Source: CAZMVY01 sp964653435
GTDB taxonomy: Bacteria > Planctomycetota > Phycisphaerae > UBA1845 > PWPN01
Assembly: GCA_964653435.1 (NCBI GenBank)
Contig: CAZZFA010000025.1
Span: 1-56,857 of the forward strand
DNA length: 56,857 nt
Direction: 5' to 3'
In this document: positions 1 through 8,563 of the stretch, piece by piece
Layout of the letters: each line of letters starts with the position of its first letter
How positions within the stretch are numbered: position 1 is the first letter of the stretch
Program-made: the position numbers and the translations under genes
Notes under the pieces: model-generated
The model's database searches: none
The model's input: only the letters and a program-made list of their open reading frames with translations
Told to the model about the DNA's origin: nothing

Positions 1-231
1 CGGTGTCCATTGCTTCTCAGGCACTTACATCAGCAACTTTTCGGGAGGAGAACCTCTTTATTTCAGAAGGCTCACGTCGCGAAGGGGGCGGCGCTTCCAC
101 CGGGCCCGGCAGACGGGAGTTATGCTTTCCTGTAACCTATTTTGCGAAAGGCGATTACGATACATTCCGATCGCCGGCAACGCGGATCGCGGCACCCGCG
201 ACAAAAAAACGATCGCCCGCCAAAAAAGGTC

Positions 232-260
232 TAGACAAAGCGGGATCTAGCCGGTATAAA
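232..260 (+). promoter_or_regulatory. Sigma70-type promoter upstream of the pseudopilin gene
   Basis: TAGACA at 232-237, a 17-base spacer and TATAAA at 255-260 match the vegetative consensus at 5 of 6 positions in each box. Transcription would start near 267 and give a leader of about 140 bases before the pseudopilin start at 406. I see no gene in bases 1-231. Confidence 0.55.
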
Positions 261-292
261 TAGATCGTGTCGGTGTGGTTAATGTCCGGCCA

Positions 293-335
293 GGCGCCTC
301 GATGCCAAGTCGAGGTGTTTGTTCAGCGAGGCGCC
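293..335 (+). promoter_or_regulatory. Leader hairpin before the pseudopilin gene
   Basis: GGCGCCTCG (293-301) is perfectly complementary to CGAGGCGCC (327-335). An inner CTCGA/TCGAG pair (299-303 with 310-314) could form instead, so two alternative folds are possible. It lies between the promoter at 232-260 and the start at 406 and has no T-run, so it is not an ordinary terminator. No known riboswitch class was recognised. Confidence 0.35.
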
Positions 336-405
336 GGGCGGGCGATGGCTGGTCGTGTGGGCACTTTCTCAGTGGGCCGCGGTCGTGCGGCGACAAGGTG
401 GGCTC

Positions 406-1383
406 ATGTCCCTTCGCACGGCGGATGAGATGCGCGTCAATCGCAATTCTGTATGCGGGCAGGCGGGGCGCGGCGAAGCTCGTATCGGCTTTACGCTGAT
501 CGAACTGCTGGTAGTCGTGGCGATCATCGGCTTGCTTGTCTCGATTCTGCTGCCGTCGCTGGCCCGTGCCCGATTGCAGGCCAGGATCGTTACCTGCAAA
601 GCGAATGAGGCGCAAATCGCCTCCATGACGGCGCAGTACCAGACGGAGTACGCCGGGTATGTGCCGATCATGTACAATTACTACGCTTGCGGTCACGGGC
701 GGCACGACGCCCCCGCGCGGGCTTGCTGGTTGTCAATCGCGCTGCGGCACTATTACCCCGGAACGGCCAAACTCAAGGAGAGGAGCGGCGGTCGGATGGA
801 CCCGGAGAAGGTTTGGTATCCGGAGACCGGGCTGCGCGAGGAGTATGAAAAGACCTTCCTGCCGGAGTTCTTCGTTTGTCCGTTCCAGCGCGGCACGGGA
901 CCGGGAAAGGTCCTGGTCTCGTCCGACGCGTGGTTCCAGTACTACGAGTGGCAGGGCAAGCACGAACTCTATCAGACCTGGCTCTGGGAAGACATCGTGG
1001 AGAACGAGAAGGGGCAGTATGCGTGGCCTGGGGGCTCGGGGACGGCCAAGCGCGGCATCGCAAAGTACTCGGTTTTCAGTTGGAACCGGGTGATGGAGGG
1101 GATCAAGGCGGGGGTCCTGGATGCCGCGAATCGTCCGGAGTACCGCAATGTCATGTACCGCAAATGGGACAGGGTGAACTCGAAGGTGCTCAAGACGACC
1201 AGTCTCTCGAAAGTGACCACCGTCTTTTGCGCGCAGGGCGAGCATAACGTGTTTCAGGACCAGCCGAAGTACGGGCGGTGCAATGTCGGCAGCCACAGGA
1301 CCAGCGCCGGGGGCGGCACGAACGCCGTTTTTGCGGATGGCCATGTGGAGTGGGTGGTCGGCACCCGCATCGGTTGGCCATGA
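406..1383 (+). CDS. Pseudopilin with prepilin-type N-terminal methylation domain
   Basis: A 325-residue type II secretion/type IV pilus-like pseudopilin. A basic leader of 28 residues ends in glycine, followed by FTLIELLVVVAIIGLLVSILL: this is the prepilin peptidase site (G28/F29), with the conserved glutamate at position 5 of the mature protein and the hydrophobic assembly helix. The C-terminus has the NAVFADGHVEWV motif that marks the large planctomycete pseudopilin family (the H-X9-DG type). ATG 406 is chosen because AAGGTGG stands just upstream; an in-frame ATG at 319 has no such site. The protein should sit in the inner membrane and assemble into a pseudopilus or act as a periplasmic substrate carrier. 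The next gene encodes a secreted PEP-CTERM protein. The family is secure; the substrate is unknown. Confidence 0.85.
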   Translation: MSLRTADEMRVNRNSVCGQAGRGEARIGFTLIELLVVVAIIGLLVSILLPSLARARLQARIVTCKANEAQIASMTAQYQTEYAGYVPIMYNYYACGHGRHDAPARACWLSIALRHYYPGTAKLKERSGGRMDPEKVWYPETGLREEYEKTFLPEFFVCPFQRGTGPGKVLVSSDAWFQYYEWQGKHELYQTWLWEDIVENEKGQYAWPGGSGTAKRGIAKYSVFSWNRVMEGIKAGVLDAANRPEYRNVMYRKWDRVNSKVLKTTSLSKVTTVFCAQGEHNVFQDQPKYGRCNVGSHRTSAGGGTNAVFADGHVEWVVGTRIGWP

Positions 1384-1550
1384 CAGGAGCGCCACATCCG
1401 TCGAGCGCGTGTCTGCCGCGGCTTCTTGCGGAAGGGTGGCGGCGAGGGTGGGGCGTATAGGAAGCGTTATCGGTCGGCCGGTGCCTCGCTGCTGAGTTGG
1501 CCGGGGACGGTCGATGAGCATGACTCTTGCTGCGAAAGGAGCGGAAAGCA

Positions 1551-2738
1551 ATGAAACCACAAGCGGTGTCGATTGTCGTGATGGGGGCGGCCGTACTGGC
1601 GGTCCTTGTGTTGCCCATCGCCGTGAGCGGAGCCAACCTGCTGCCGAACGGCGACTTCGAGGCGGATCCGGATGGTACGATGAGGACCGGAACGGATTAC
1701 GTCGACACGACGACGTTCACACAATGGCGCGCCTTTGCGGTCGGCGGCGCGGGATCGACGTTCAAGATCACCAGCGCGGCGGCATCCAGCGGCTCGAAGG
1801 GCATGGAGATGGCGTATGATACGGCGGGGGCGGACTCCGCGCTGGACAAGGACGACCCGGCGCTCCGCGTGCCGATTGCCGCCAACCGGGTGTATCAGCT
1901 CAAGGTGGACGCCAGGGACGGCGGGCCGTACGGGGGAACGCCATCCTTCGTCATCGGGTTTCAGATGTTCAACAGCGGTGGCTACGCGGGCGGTCGTTCC
2001 TACTCTTTCGATCCGGGTTCCACGTTTGAGACGATCGGTCAGACGGTGACCGCATCGGCTGCCATTCAAGCCCTGAGTGTCCGGTTCGATATGGGCGGGT
2101 CATCGGCCGGTCGGTCGGTCCACCTCGACAATGCGCGGGTTTACGACGTGACACACTCGAACCGCGTCGTCAACGGCGGTTTCGAGAACTCCGCCTCGCG
2201 TGCGCTGAACTGGCGGTTCTTTGCGGCGGGCGGCGCCACGGGTTCGGTCAGCATCAGTTCCGACGCCTACGAGGGCACCAACGCCGCCCTGCTGTCGCGA
2301 ACCAATACGACAGGGGATACGGGCCTGGACCTCTGGGGCGGCCCGGGCAGCCCGAGCGTCGCCGTGCTCGGCGGGCAGGAGAGCATCCAGGTGAGCTTTG
2401 CGGCCAAGAAGGTTTCCGGCGAAAGCAACACGCGTCTGGGGCTTCAGGTGGCTACGTTCGATGCCAACGGGACCTTCCTCGGCGATGCGTTCGGAACCCG
2501 CTACCTCGTCGGCAGCGACGGCTACACGGTCTTTTCCACGGGGCCGCTGGCACTCGCGAGCAACGTGGCGTACGTGAGCATGGGCTGGCGCGTGGTGAGC
2601 GATACCGGCGCCCCGGCGATCGGATCGTATCTGCTGGACGGCGCGGTGATCGTGCCGGAGCCGGCGACCCTGATGTTCCTGGCCGGCGGGTCGTTCGTCA
2701 TAGCGCGCATCGGCCGGCGTCGGCGCAGGATTTCGTAA
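1551..2738 (+). CDS. Secreted PEP-CTERM protein with carbohydrate-binding-like modules
   Basis: A 395-residue exported protein. Residues 1-28 form a signal peptide. Residues ~29-200 and ~205-367 form two beta-rich modules, the first opening with LLPNGDFEADPDG and the second with NGGFENSASRALNWRFF, which look like carbohydrate-binding jelly-roll domains. The last 28 residues have the PEP-CTERM sorting signal: VPEP, a hydrophobic stretch (ATLMFLAGGSFVIA) and an arginine-rich tail. PEP-CTERM proteins are processed by exosortase; no exosortase gene is in the window. The same module pair occurs again in the 1606-residue protein downstream, with near-identical DNA in places. ATG 1551 is chosen because it gives a clean signal peptide and AAAGGAG lies about 12 bases upstream. 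Binding specificity is unknown. Confidence 0.82.
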   Translation: MKPQAVSIVVMGAAVLAVLVLPIAVSGANLLPNGDFEADPDGTMRTGTDYVDTTTFTQWRAFAVGGAGSTFKITSAAASSGSKGMEMAYDTAGADSALDKDDPALRVPIAANRVYQLKVDARDGGPYGGTPSFVIGFQMFNSGGYAGGRSYSFDPGSTFETIGQTVTASAAIQALSVRFDMGGSSAGRSVHLDNARVYDVTHSNRVVNGGFENSASRALNWRFFAAGGATGSVSISSDAYEGTNAALLSRTNTTGDTGLDLWGGPGSPSVAVLGGQESIQVSFAAKKVSGESNTRLGLQVATFDANGTFLGDAFGTRYLVGSDGYTVFSTGPLALASNVAYVSMGWRVVSDTGAPAIGSYLLDGAVIVPEPATLMFLAGGSFVIARIGRRRRRIS

Positions 2739-2832
2739 AGAGAGCGGCTATCGTCCGCAATGGTTTTCCTCCGTCGCGTGTGCCCGGGCTCACGGGCGGC
2801 GGAAACGCGGTGGGTTCTTGTGTTTCGGGTTT

Positions 2833-2867
2833 GGCGAGGGCGCAATGCCAATACTGCAGCCCTCGCC
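2833..2867 (+). promoter_or_regulatory. Hairpin in the gap before the glycosidase-like gene
   Basis: GGCGAGGGC (2833-2841) pairs perfectly with GCCCTCGCC (2859-2867) across a 17-base loop, about 85 bases before the next start. No T-run follows. It could be a weak terminator of the PEP-CTERM gene or a leader structure of the next gene. Confidence 0.3.
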
Positions 2868-2951
2868 ACGGAACGATTGTGATCCGGCTCGGTTTCGGCG
2901 GGGTCGCCGGCCGAGTGTTACGGCGAATCGAGGCAAAAGGAGACGGAAGGT

Positions 2952-5900
2952 ATGCGCGATCGAAATACTGGCCGGCGAACGGCGAGGGTCGTGGTCGCTC
3001 TGGTTACAGGAACTGTGTTCGTGGCGGCATGGGTGGTCCCCGCGTTTGCGGCGGGGACGGGCGACCCGCCGTGGTGGGTCGGCGTAACACTTGGAACGGC
3101 CAACAACGAAAACGGGGTGCAACAGATCGAGCTTTCCCCGGACGGGGTGACCGCTCCGGATGAAGTGAGCGGCAAGGGTTGCCGCAAGCTCGTGCCGAAC
3201 GGCGGCAGTCGCTACATGTACCTCGCCGTGGACGACTGGTATTACCCGCCGGGGGCCGGACCGGGCGTCACGCTGGTGGTGGAGTACTACGGGGCGAACA
3301 ACGTGCCGTTCACCGTTCAGTACGACGCGGCCGACGGGAATGCGTACAAGCCGGCGACGGCACGAACGACGGGTTCGTCCGGGACGTGGAAGAAGGCGGT
3401 GTTCTGGCTGCCCGACCCGCGATTTGCGGGCAACCAAAACGGCGGCGCGGACCTGCGCGTGGCGACCAGCAATGCCGCGGACGATTTCTTTATCGCCAGC
3501 GTAGCGCTGGCGCGCCCGGTCGGTCCGTACGTGAAGGGCGATCAGGATGCCGACTTCTCCGGCGACAGCTTCGGTGCCTCGCAGAAGGTTGTCGCGACGC
3601 ACTATTTCTACTGGTATGACATCTACACCCGGGCGCACTTCATTGACCCCGACGCGACGGACGGCCTGACGGACCATCCGGCCATGATCCCCGGGGTTCC
3701 CGGTTGCGAGTACATTGCCGGCAGCGGGATCGAGGTGCCCTCGGATTACAGTTACCTGGCCACGACCTATCACCGACGCGAGCTGGAAGATATGACGGCG
3801 GCCAAGGTGGACATCGCGATGCCGGTGTACTGGGGCGGGACGGACAATATGCCGTTTTCCGTCCAGGGGCTGCGCCAGCTCGTGGCCGCGATGGACCAGA
3901 TGGTCGCCGAGGGGCATAACCCGCCTCGGATCGCCATGTTCTACGACACCACGACGTTGCAGTGCTGCGACGCCGTGTTCAATTATCGCGAGAACAAGAG
4001 CGATCTGACGACCGAGGACGGGCGGAACTATTTCATCAAGCAGGTGGTCGACTTCTTCTCCATGATCCCGCCGCGGTATTGGGCGCGGATCGATGGCAAG
4101 CCGGTCGTGGTGACGTACGTTTCGAGCTGGACGAGCGGCTACAATCAGCAGGCTTTCGACTCGCTCGACGCGCGATTCGGCGAAGTGTTCGGCGGGCTTA
4201 ATGCGTACGTGATCCGCGACGTGTCCTGGAGCGGCGTAACGACGGAGAGCACGATCAAATTCGGCGCCGCTCTGCTCGGGCCGCAGATCTACGGCGCGGC
4301 GGCCGTTGGACCCGGCTATGACGATTCGGCGGTCGCGGGGCGTACCCCTCGGATCCGTCCTCGCGACAACGGTCAGACCTACATCAACGATTGGAGCTAC
4401 GTACTCACCCATTACTCGGGGAACTTCGTGGCGGCCGAGACGTGGAGTGAGTATCACGAGGCAACGGATATCGCCAATTCCCGCGAGTACGGGCGCCAGT
4501 ACATCGACCTGACGCAGGAATACGCCTCCCGGTTCAAAGGCAACTGGGGAGGCGCCGACAACGCCGTCATCCTCGACAACACCATCCCGTCCACTCAGTA
4601 TGCCGGGCACAAGGTGACGGCGACCGTGACCGTCAAAAACACCGGCAGTACGACGTGGAGTGAGGCGGGGAATTATCGGCTCGGCGCGGTGGACGACTCC
4701 GATCCGTTCTACTCCGGCACTCGCGTGACACTGCCGGCCGGCACGACCGTGGCGCCGGGGCAGACGTACACCTTCAGCTTTACAATGACCGCGCCGGCGG
4801 CCGGTTCGTATGTGACCGACTGGCGGATGGTGCATGACGGCACGGGCTGGTTCGGCGAGACCCATCGGGAGATGGTGAAGGTGCTCAGCGCCGCGCCGGT
4901 CTGCCTGCAGGAGACCGTGAACAATGCGCTGCGCAATCCCGAGTTCGACGGGACCGGCGGCGCCAAGAACGAAAACGTGACAGGCAGCGTCCCCGACGAC
5001 TGGCGGGCCTTTGCGATCAGCCCGGGTACGGGCGAGATCGAGACCCAGTCGCTGGCTGCGAACGAACTCTACCCCGGCAGCCCGGCGACGCATGCCGTCC
5101 GCTGGAAGATCGGCACGGCCGGCTCCGGCGGGCCGGGCGGCGACTCGGCGTTGGATAAATGGAGTTCGCTGGCCGAGGCGATCCTGCCGGATCACGTGTA
5201 CCGGCTGCTTGTGGACGTTCGCGACGGCGGGACGTACGGCGGGTCGCCCGCGTTTGTAGCCGCCCTGCAGCTTTTCGACGGTTCCCGGACGTATCAGCGC
5301 GGCCAGGGATACAGCATGGATCCCGGCGCCGCATTTGAGACGACGGGCATAACGATCGGAGCCGCGAGCGACTCGGCGTATCTGGGCGTACGCTTCGATG
5401 TCGGCAACGATGTCAACCGCTCGGTGTTCCTCGACAACGCGCGAGTGCACGACGTTACCGAGATCGACCGTATGGTCAACGGCGGCTTCGAGAACTCGGC
5501 GACCCGTCTGCTGAACTGGCGGTTCTTTGATACGACCGCCGGGAACTCCGCAAGCCTCAGTTCCGACGCGCACAGCGGGGCCAATGCCGCGTTGCTCGTC
5601 CGCAACACGACCGACGGCGACACCGGTCTCGATCTGGACGGGTCCGACTTGCATGTGGCTGCGCTGGCCGGCGAGAACCTGAACGTCGCGTGCTACGCCA
5701 AGAAGGTCTCCGGTGACGACGACACCCGGCTGGCAATCAGCGTTCCATTCTTCGATCAGAACCATGTGTTCCTGGGAACGCAGGCCGGCAAACTGGTGGC
5801 GCCCGGGCCGGCGTATGAGCAGGCGTTCCTGTCTGTGACGGTGCCGGCCGGGGCTAGCTATCTGGCGGTGGCTTTCCGCGTGGCCAACAGCGGGGGGGCA

Positions 5901-7772
5901 CCGTACCTCGGGTCCTATCTGATTGACGACGTCGTTGTTACACGCCGGGGTATCCCGCGCGAAGGAAACATCCTGACGGATGGCGACTTCGAGCAGGTTC
6001 CCCCCGACTGGGGTACCGAGGGAAGCAACCTGTATGACCTGCTGACTATCCCGGCCTGGCGGGCATTTGCCGTCAACGGGGCTTACGGGTTCTATTACGG
6101 GCGGTCTGAAGCGGCATCGAGCGGGCTTGTGGGCATGGAGATCGGCCGCACGGCGACGGGCCAGGGCGGCGATGCCGCGCTGGATAAGGACGACCCGAAC
6201 GTTGCGGAATCGGTGCCGGCCGCGGAGCGGATTTACCGGCTGCTCGTGGACGTCAAGGACGGGGGGCTGTACGGCGGCACGCCGAGCTTCAGCATCGCTC
6301 TGTTCGGCGGCCAGCCGCCGTGGGACCGACACCAGTGGGCCCGCAGCTTCAGTTTCGACCCGGGTTCGGAGTTCGAGACGTTCGGCGTACTCGGCAAGTC
6401 AACGGCCACGGGGACGCAGTTGGGCGTGCGCTTCGGTACGGTCGGCGATTACGATCGCTCGGCTTACGTGGACAACGCCCGGGTCCACGACGTGACATAC
6501 GGGCAGAACCGGCTGATCAACGGCGGCTTCGAGAACTCGGCGTCGCGGGTGTTGCAGTGGCGGTTCTTTGCCGTATCGGGGGCTACGGGTTCCGTAAGCC
6601 TGAGCTCGGATGCGTACAGCGGCAGCCGCGCTGCACTGCTGGAGCGGACGAACTCGGACGGCGACCTCGGGCTGGACCTCTGGGGCAGCACGTACGGCGT
6701 GCCCACGCTTGGCGGCGAGACCATCACCGTGAGCTTCGCGGCCAAGAAGGTCTCGGGCGACGCCTCGTCGCGACTGGGGCTTCAGGTGGCTACATTCGAT
6801 GCCAACGGAAGCTTCCTCGGCGATGCGTTCGGAACGCGCTACGAGGTCGGCAGCGGCGGCTATACGGTGTTTACGACCGGGCCGCTGACACTCGGGAACA
6901 ACGTTCGGTACGTCAGTATGGGATGGCGCTGCCACAACGATACGGGTGGCGCGTATCCCGGCGCCTACTTGCTCGATGAGGCGTCGATTGTCGCGACGGA
7001 GCCGGCTCCGCCGACACCGGACAACATCCTGACAAATGGCGATTTCGAGGCCGACCCCGACGGGACCCAGGTGAGCGGCCACGACTTCGTGAACACCACC
7101 ACGATCACCGGATGGCGGGCCTTCGCGGTATCGGGGGCGGCGGCGACGATGCGGATCACCTCGGAGGCCGCCAGTCATGGCGACAAGGGGATGATGCTCG
7201 CCCGCGACCCCGGGTTTGTTGAGCCGGGCGATCGGGGCTTTGACAACAACCTTGTCCGTTTCGAGTTGAAACCGGGCCTCTTCTATCACGCGGAGTTCTG
7301 GGTGAAGACGGGCAACGCCGATAATTCCGATCAGACGTTCCGCTTCAGCTTCCCGGTGTTTGCCTGCGGGTACCTCGGCGAATCGCCCGGCGGCGCCGAC
7401 AACCTGACGGCGACTGCGACATGGCAGAAGGTTGTGGCGCCGGTCTTCCGGTATCCGGGCGCGACGCAGGCGCACATTGCCTGGCGCGTCATAGAGGACG
7501 GCGGCGAGGACGCGATCGTGATCGCGATGCCGCAGGTGATCGCCCACCCCGTCCCGCAGGACATTGATTCCGACGGCGATGTGGATCTCAGCGACTTCGG
7601 GATCTTCCAAAGCTGTTTCAATGGGCCGAACCGGCCGTGGAAGGCGGTAACGGATGACTGGAGATGCGCCTGCCTGGACACGCCAAGCGATCAGGACGTG
7701 GATTTGTCGGATTTCGGCGCCCTTCAGGCCTGTTTCAACGGTCCGAACCGGCCGCCGAAATGCGGCGGGTGA
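2952..7772 (+). CDS. Large secreted glycoside hydrolase-like protein with repeated modules and dockerin-like tail
   Basis: A 1606-residue exported protein. Residues 1-33 are a signal peptide ending AFA. Residues ~210-530 resemble the TIM-barrel region of GH71/GH99-like and DUF5010 proteins (VVATHYFYWYDIYTRAHF at the first strand, WSEYHEAT near the end, where such families often place acidic catalytic residues). Residues ~537-647 look like an NBR1-type Ig domain (VTVKNTGSTTWSEAGNYRL). Two complete copies (~654-1000 and ~1005-1350) and one partial copy (~1356-1533) of the module pair in the PEP-CTERM protein follow. Residues 1537-1606 carry two EF-hand/dockerin-like repeats, each with DVDLSDFG and CFNGPNRP. 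The RBS is GGAAGG just before ATG 2952. It probably acts on an extracellular polysaccharide. The module order is well supported; the catalytic family and substrate are not. Confidence 0.8.
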   Translation: MRDRNTGRRTARVVVALVTGTVFVAAWVVPAFAAGTGDPPWWVGVTLGTANNENGVQQIELSPDGVTAPDEVSGKGCRKLVPNGGSRYMYLAVDDWYYPPGAGPGVTLVVEYYGANNVPFTVQYDAADGNAYKPATARTTGSSGTWKKAVFWLPDPRFAGNQNGGADLRVATSNAADDFFIASVALARPVGPYVKGDQDADFSGDSFGASQKVVATHYFYWYDIYTRAHFIDPDATDGLTDHPAMIPGVPGCEYIAGSGIEVPSDYSYLATTYHRRELEDMTAAKVDIAMPVYWGGTDNMPFSVQGLRQLVAAMDQMVAEGHNPPRIAMFYDTTTLQCCDAVFNYRENKSDLTTEDGRNYFIKQVVDFFSMIPPRYWARIDGKPVVVTYVSSWTSGYNQQAFDSLDARFGEVFGGLNAYVIRDVSWSGVTTESTIKFGAALLGPQIYGAAAVGPGYDDSAVAGRTPRIRPRDNGQTYINDWSYVLTHYSGNFVAAETWSEYHEATDIANSREYGRQYIDLTQEYASRFKGNWGGADNAVILDNTIPSTQYAGHKVTATVTVKNTGSTTWSEAGNYRLGAVDDSDPFYSGTRVTLPAGTTVAPGQTYTFSFTMTAPAAGSYVTDWRMVHDGTGWFGETHREMVKVLSAAPVCLQETVNNALRNPEFDGTGGAKNENVTGSVPDDWRAFAISPGTGEIETQSLAANELYPGSPATHAVRWKIGTAGSGGPGGDSALDKWSSLAEAILPDHVYRLLVDVRDGGTYGGSPAFVAALQLFDGSRTYQRGQGYSMDPGAAFETTGITIGAASDSAYLGVRFDVGNDVNRSVFLDNARVHDVTEIDRMVNGGFENSATRLLNWRFFDTTAGNSASLSSDAHSGANAALLVRNTTDGDTGLDLDGSDLHVAALAGENLNVACYAKKVSGDDDTRLAISVPFFDQNHVFLGTQAGKLVAPGPAYEQAFLSVTVPAGASYLAVAFRVANSGGAPYLGSYLIDDVVVTRRGIPREGNILTDGDFEQVPPDWGTEGSNLYDLLTIPAWRAFAVNGAYGFYYGRSEAASSGLVGMEIGRTATGQGGDAALDKDDPNVAESVPAAERIYRLLVDVKDGGLYGGTPSFSIALFGGQPPWDRHQWARSFSFDPGSEFETFGVLGKSTATGTQLGVRFGTVGDYDRSAYVDNARVHDVTYGQNRLINGGFENSASRVLQWRFFAVSGATGSVSLSSDAYSGSRAALLERTNSDGDLGLDLWGSTYGVPTLGGETITVSFAAKKVSGDASSRLGLQVATFDANGSFLGDAFGTRYEVGSGGYTVFTTGPLTLGNNVRYVSMGWRCHNDTGGAYPGAYLLDEASIVATEPAPPTPDNILTNGDFEADPDGTQVSGHDFVNTTTITGWRAFAVSGAAATMRITSEAASHGDKGMMLARDPGFVEPGDRGFDNNLVRFELKPGLFYHAEFWVKTGNADNSDQTFRFSFPVFACGYLGESPGGADNLTATATWQKVVAPVFRYPGATQAHIAWRVIEDGGEDAIVIAMPQVIAHPVPQDIDSDGDVDLSDFGIFQSCFNGPNRPWKAVTDDWRCACLDTPSDQDVDLSDFGALQACFNGPNRPPKCGG

Positions 7773-7808
7773 CGAACCATAGCGAAAGACCGGAGGATGT
7801 CAGGTAGA

Positions 7809-7846
7809 ACGGATCGGCGCGCCGACGGCGTGCCGATCCGTTTTTT
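7809..7846 (+). terminator. Rho-independent terminator
   Basis: ACGGATCGGC (7809-7818) pairs perfectly with GCCGATCCGT (7832-7841), and a run of six T ends at 7846. It lies 36 bases after the stop of the 1606-residue protein. From here to the IS3-type orfA at 8180 I see no gene. Confidence 0.9.
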
Positions 7847-8179
7847 ATCGGGTTCGAGTGTCGCCCAACCCGGCAGGACACGAGGCGGGAAGCGCCATTT
7901 CGCATCCTGACGTCAAGCGGGCGGCGATCACGCCGGGGCTGTTTCAACAGGGCAAAAGCCTTCCCGACCGAATCGGCATTGTGTTTTTTCGCAGCTTTGG
8001 TACAATCGGTTTGCTGGCATTGGATCCGAAGGAAGAGTCGCCAAGCCGGCGATGCCTGGTACTCTTCCCGCAGGTTGCATGCCATGTTTTTCAGTTCTCA
8101 TGTCCTGCTTCAGTCGGAATTGGAGAGATGAGCCGTTTGAGTTACACCTATAGAGGCGTACCAGACGGAGGATCGTCCG

Positions 8180-8563
8180 ATGCCGAAAGACAGACGGAGT
8201 TTCACTGGGGCGGAGAAGATGGCCATCCTGCGGGAGCACCTGGTCGAGAAGGTGCCGATCTCGGAGGTCTGCGAGAAGCACGGTCTCCAGCCGACGGTGT
8301 TCTACGGCTGGCAGAAGAAGCTGTTCGAGGAGGGGGCGGTGGTGTTCGAGCAGCCGCGGGCCAAGTCGGGCCGGCAAGAGGCGGCCGAGCAGCGGCGGAT
8401 CGCCTTCCTGGAGGCCAAGCTGCGGAACAAGGATGAGGTGATGGCCGAGCTGCTGGGCGAGCACGTGGCGCTAAAAAAAAGTCTAACCGTTCAGACCCCT
8501 GTGGTGACCAGGGTCGGTGCTGGCTGGCCGGTGCGGTGGGCGATCAGGGCCTCGCGAAGATAG
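8180..8563 (+). pseudogene. IS3-type transposase orfA, 3' end replaced by an inserted IS66 element
   Basis: The first ~102 residues match IS3-family OrfA: an N-terminal helix-turn-helix (ISEVCEKHGLQPTVFYGWQKKLF) and a leucine-zipper-like C-terminal half ending EHVALKKS. ATG 8180 has GGAGG seven bases upstream. After the run of eight A at 8473-8480 the reading frame continues only into the end of an oppositely oriented IS66 element, so the last ~25 residues (from ~8486) are foreign. IS3 elements normally make their transposase by a -1 frameshift on an A-rich slippery site near the orfA end, and CTAAAAAAAAG sits where that site is expected. No orfB is visible downstream; it is either lost or hidden in the assembly gap. 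Confidence 0.75.

Noticed and set aside
3..263. Small open frame at the window start
   Set aside because: No RBS, no similarity, and it overlaps the promoter at 232-260.
2790..6332. Very long minus-strand open frame over the glycosidase-like gene
   Set aside because: It is the antisense of a well-supported gene; the product is arginine- and valine-rich without domains, typical of high-GC shadow frames.
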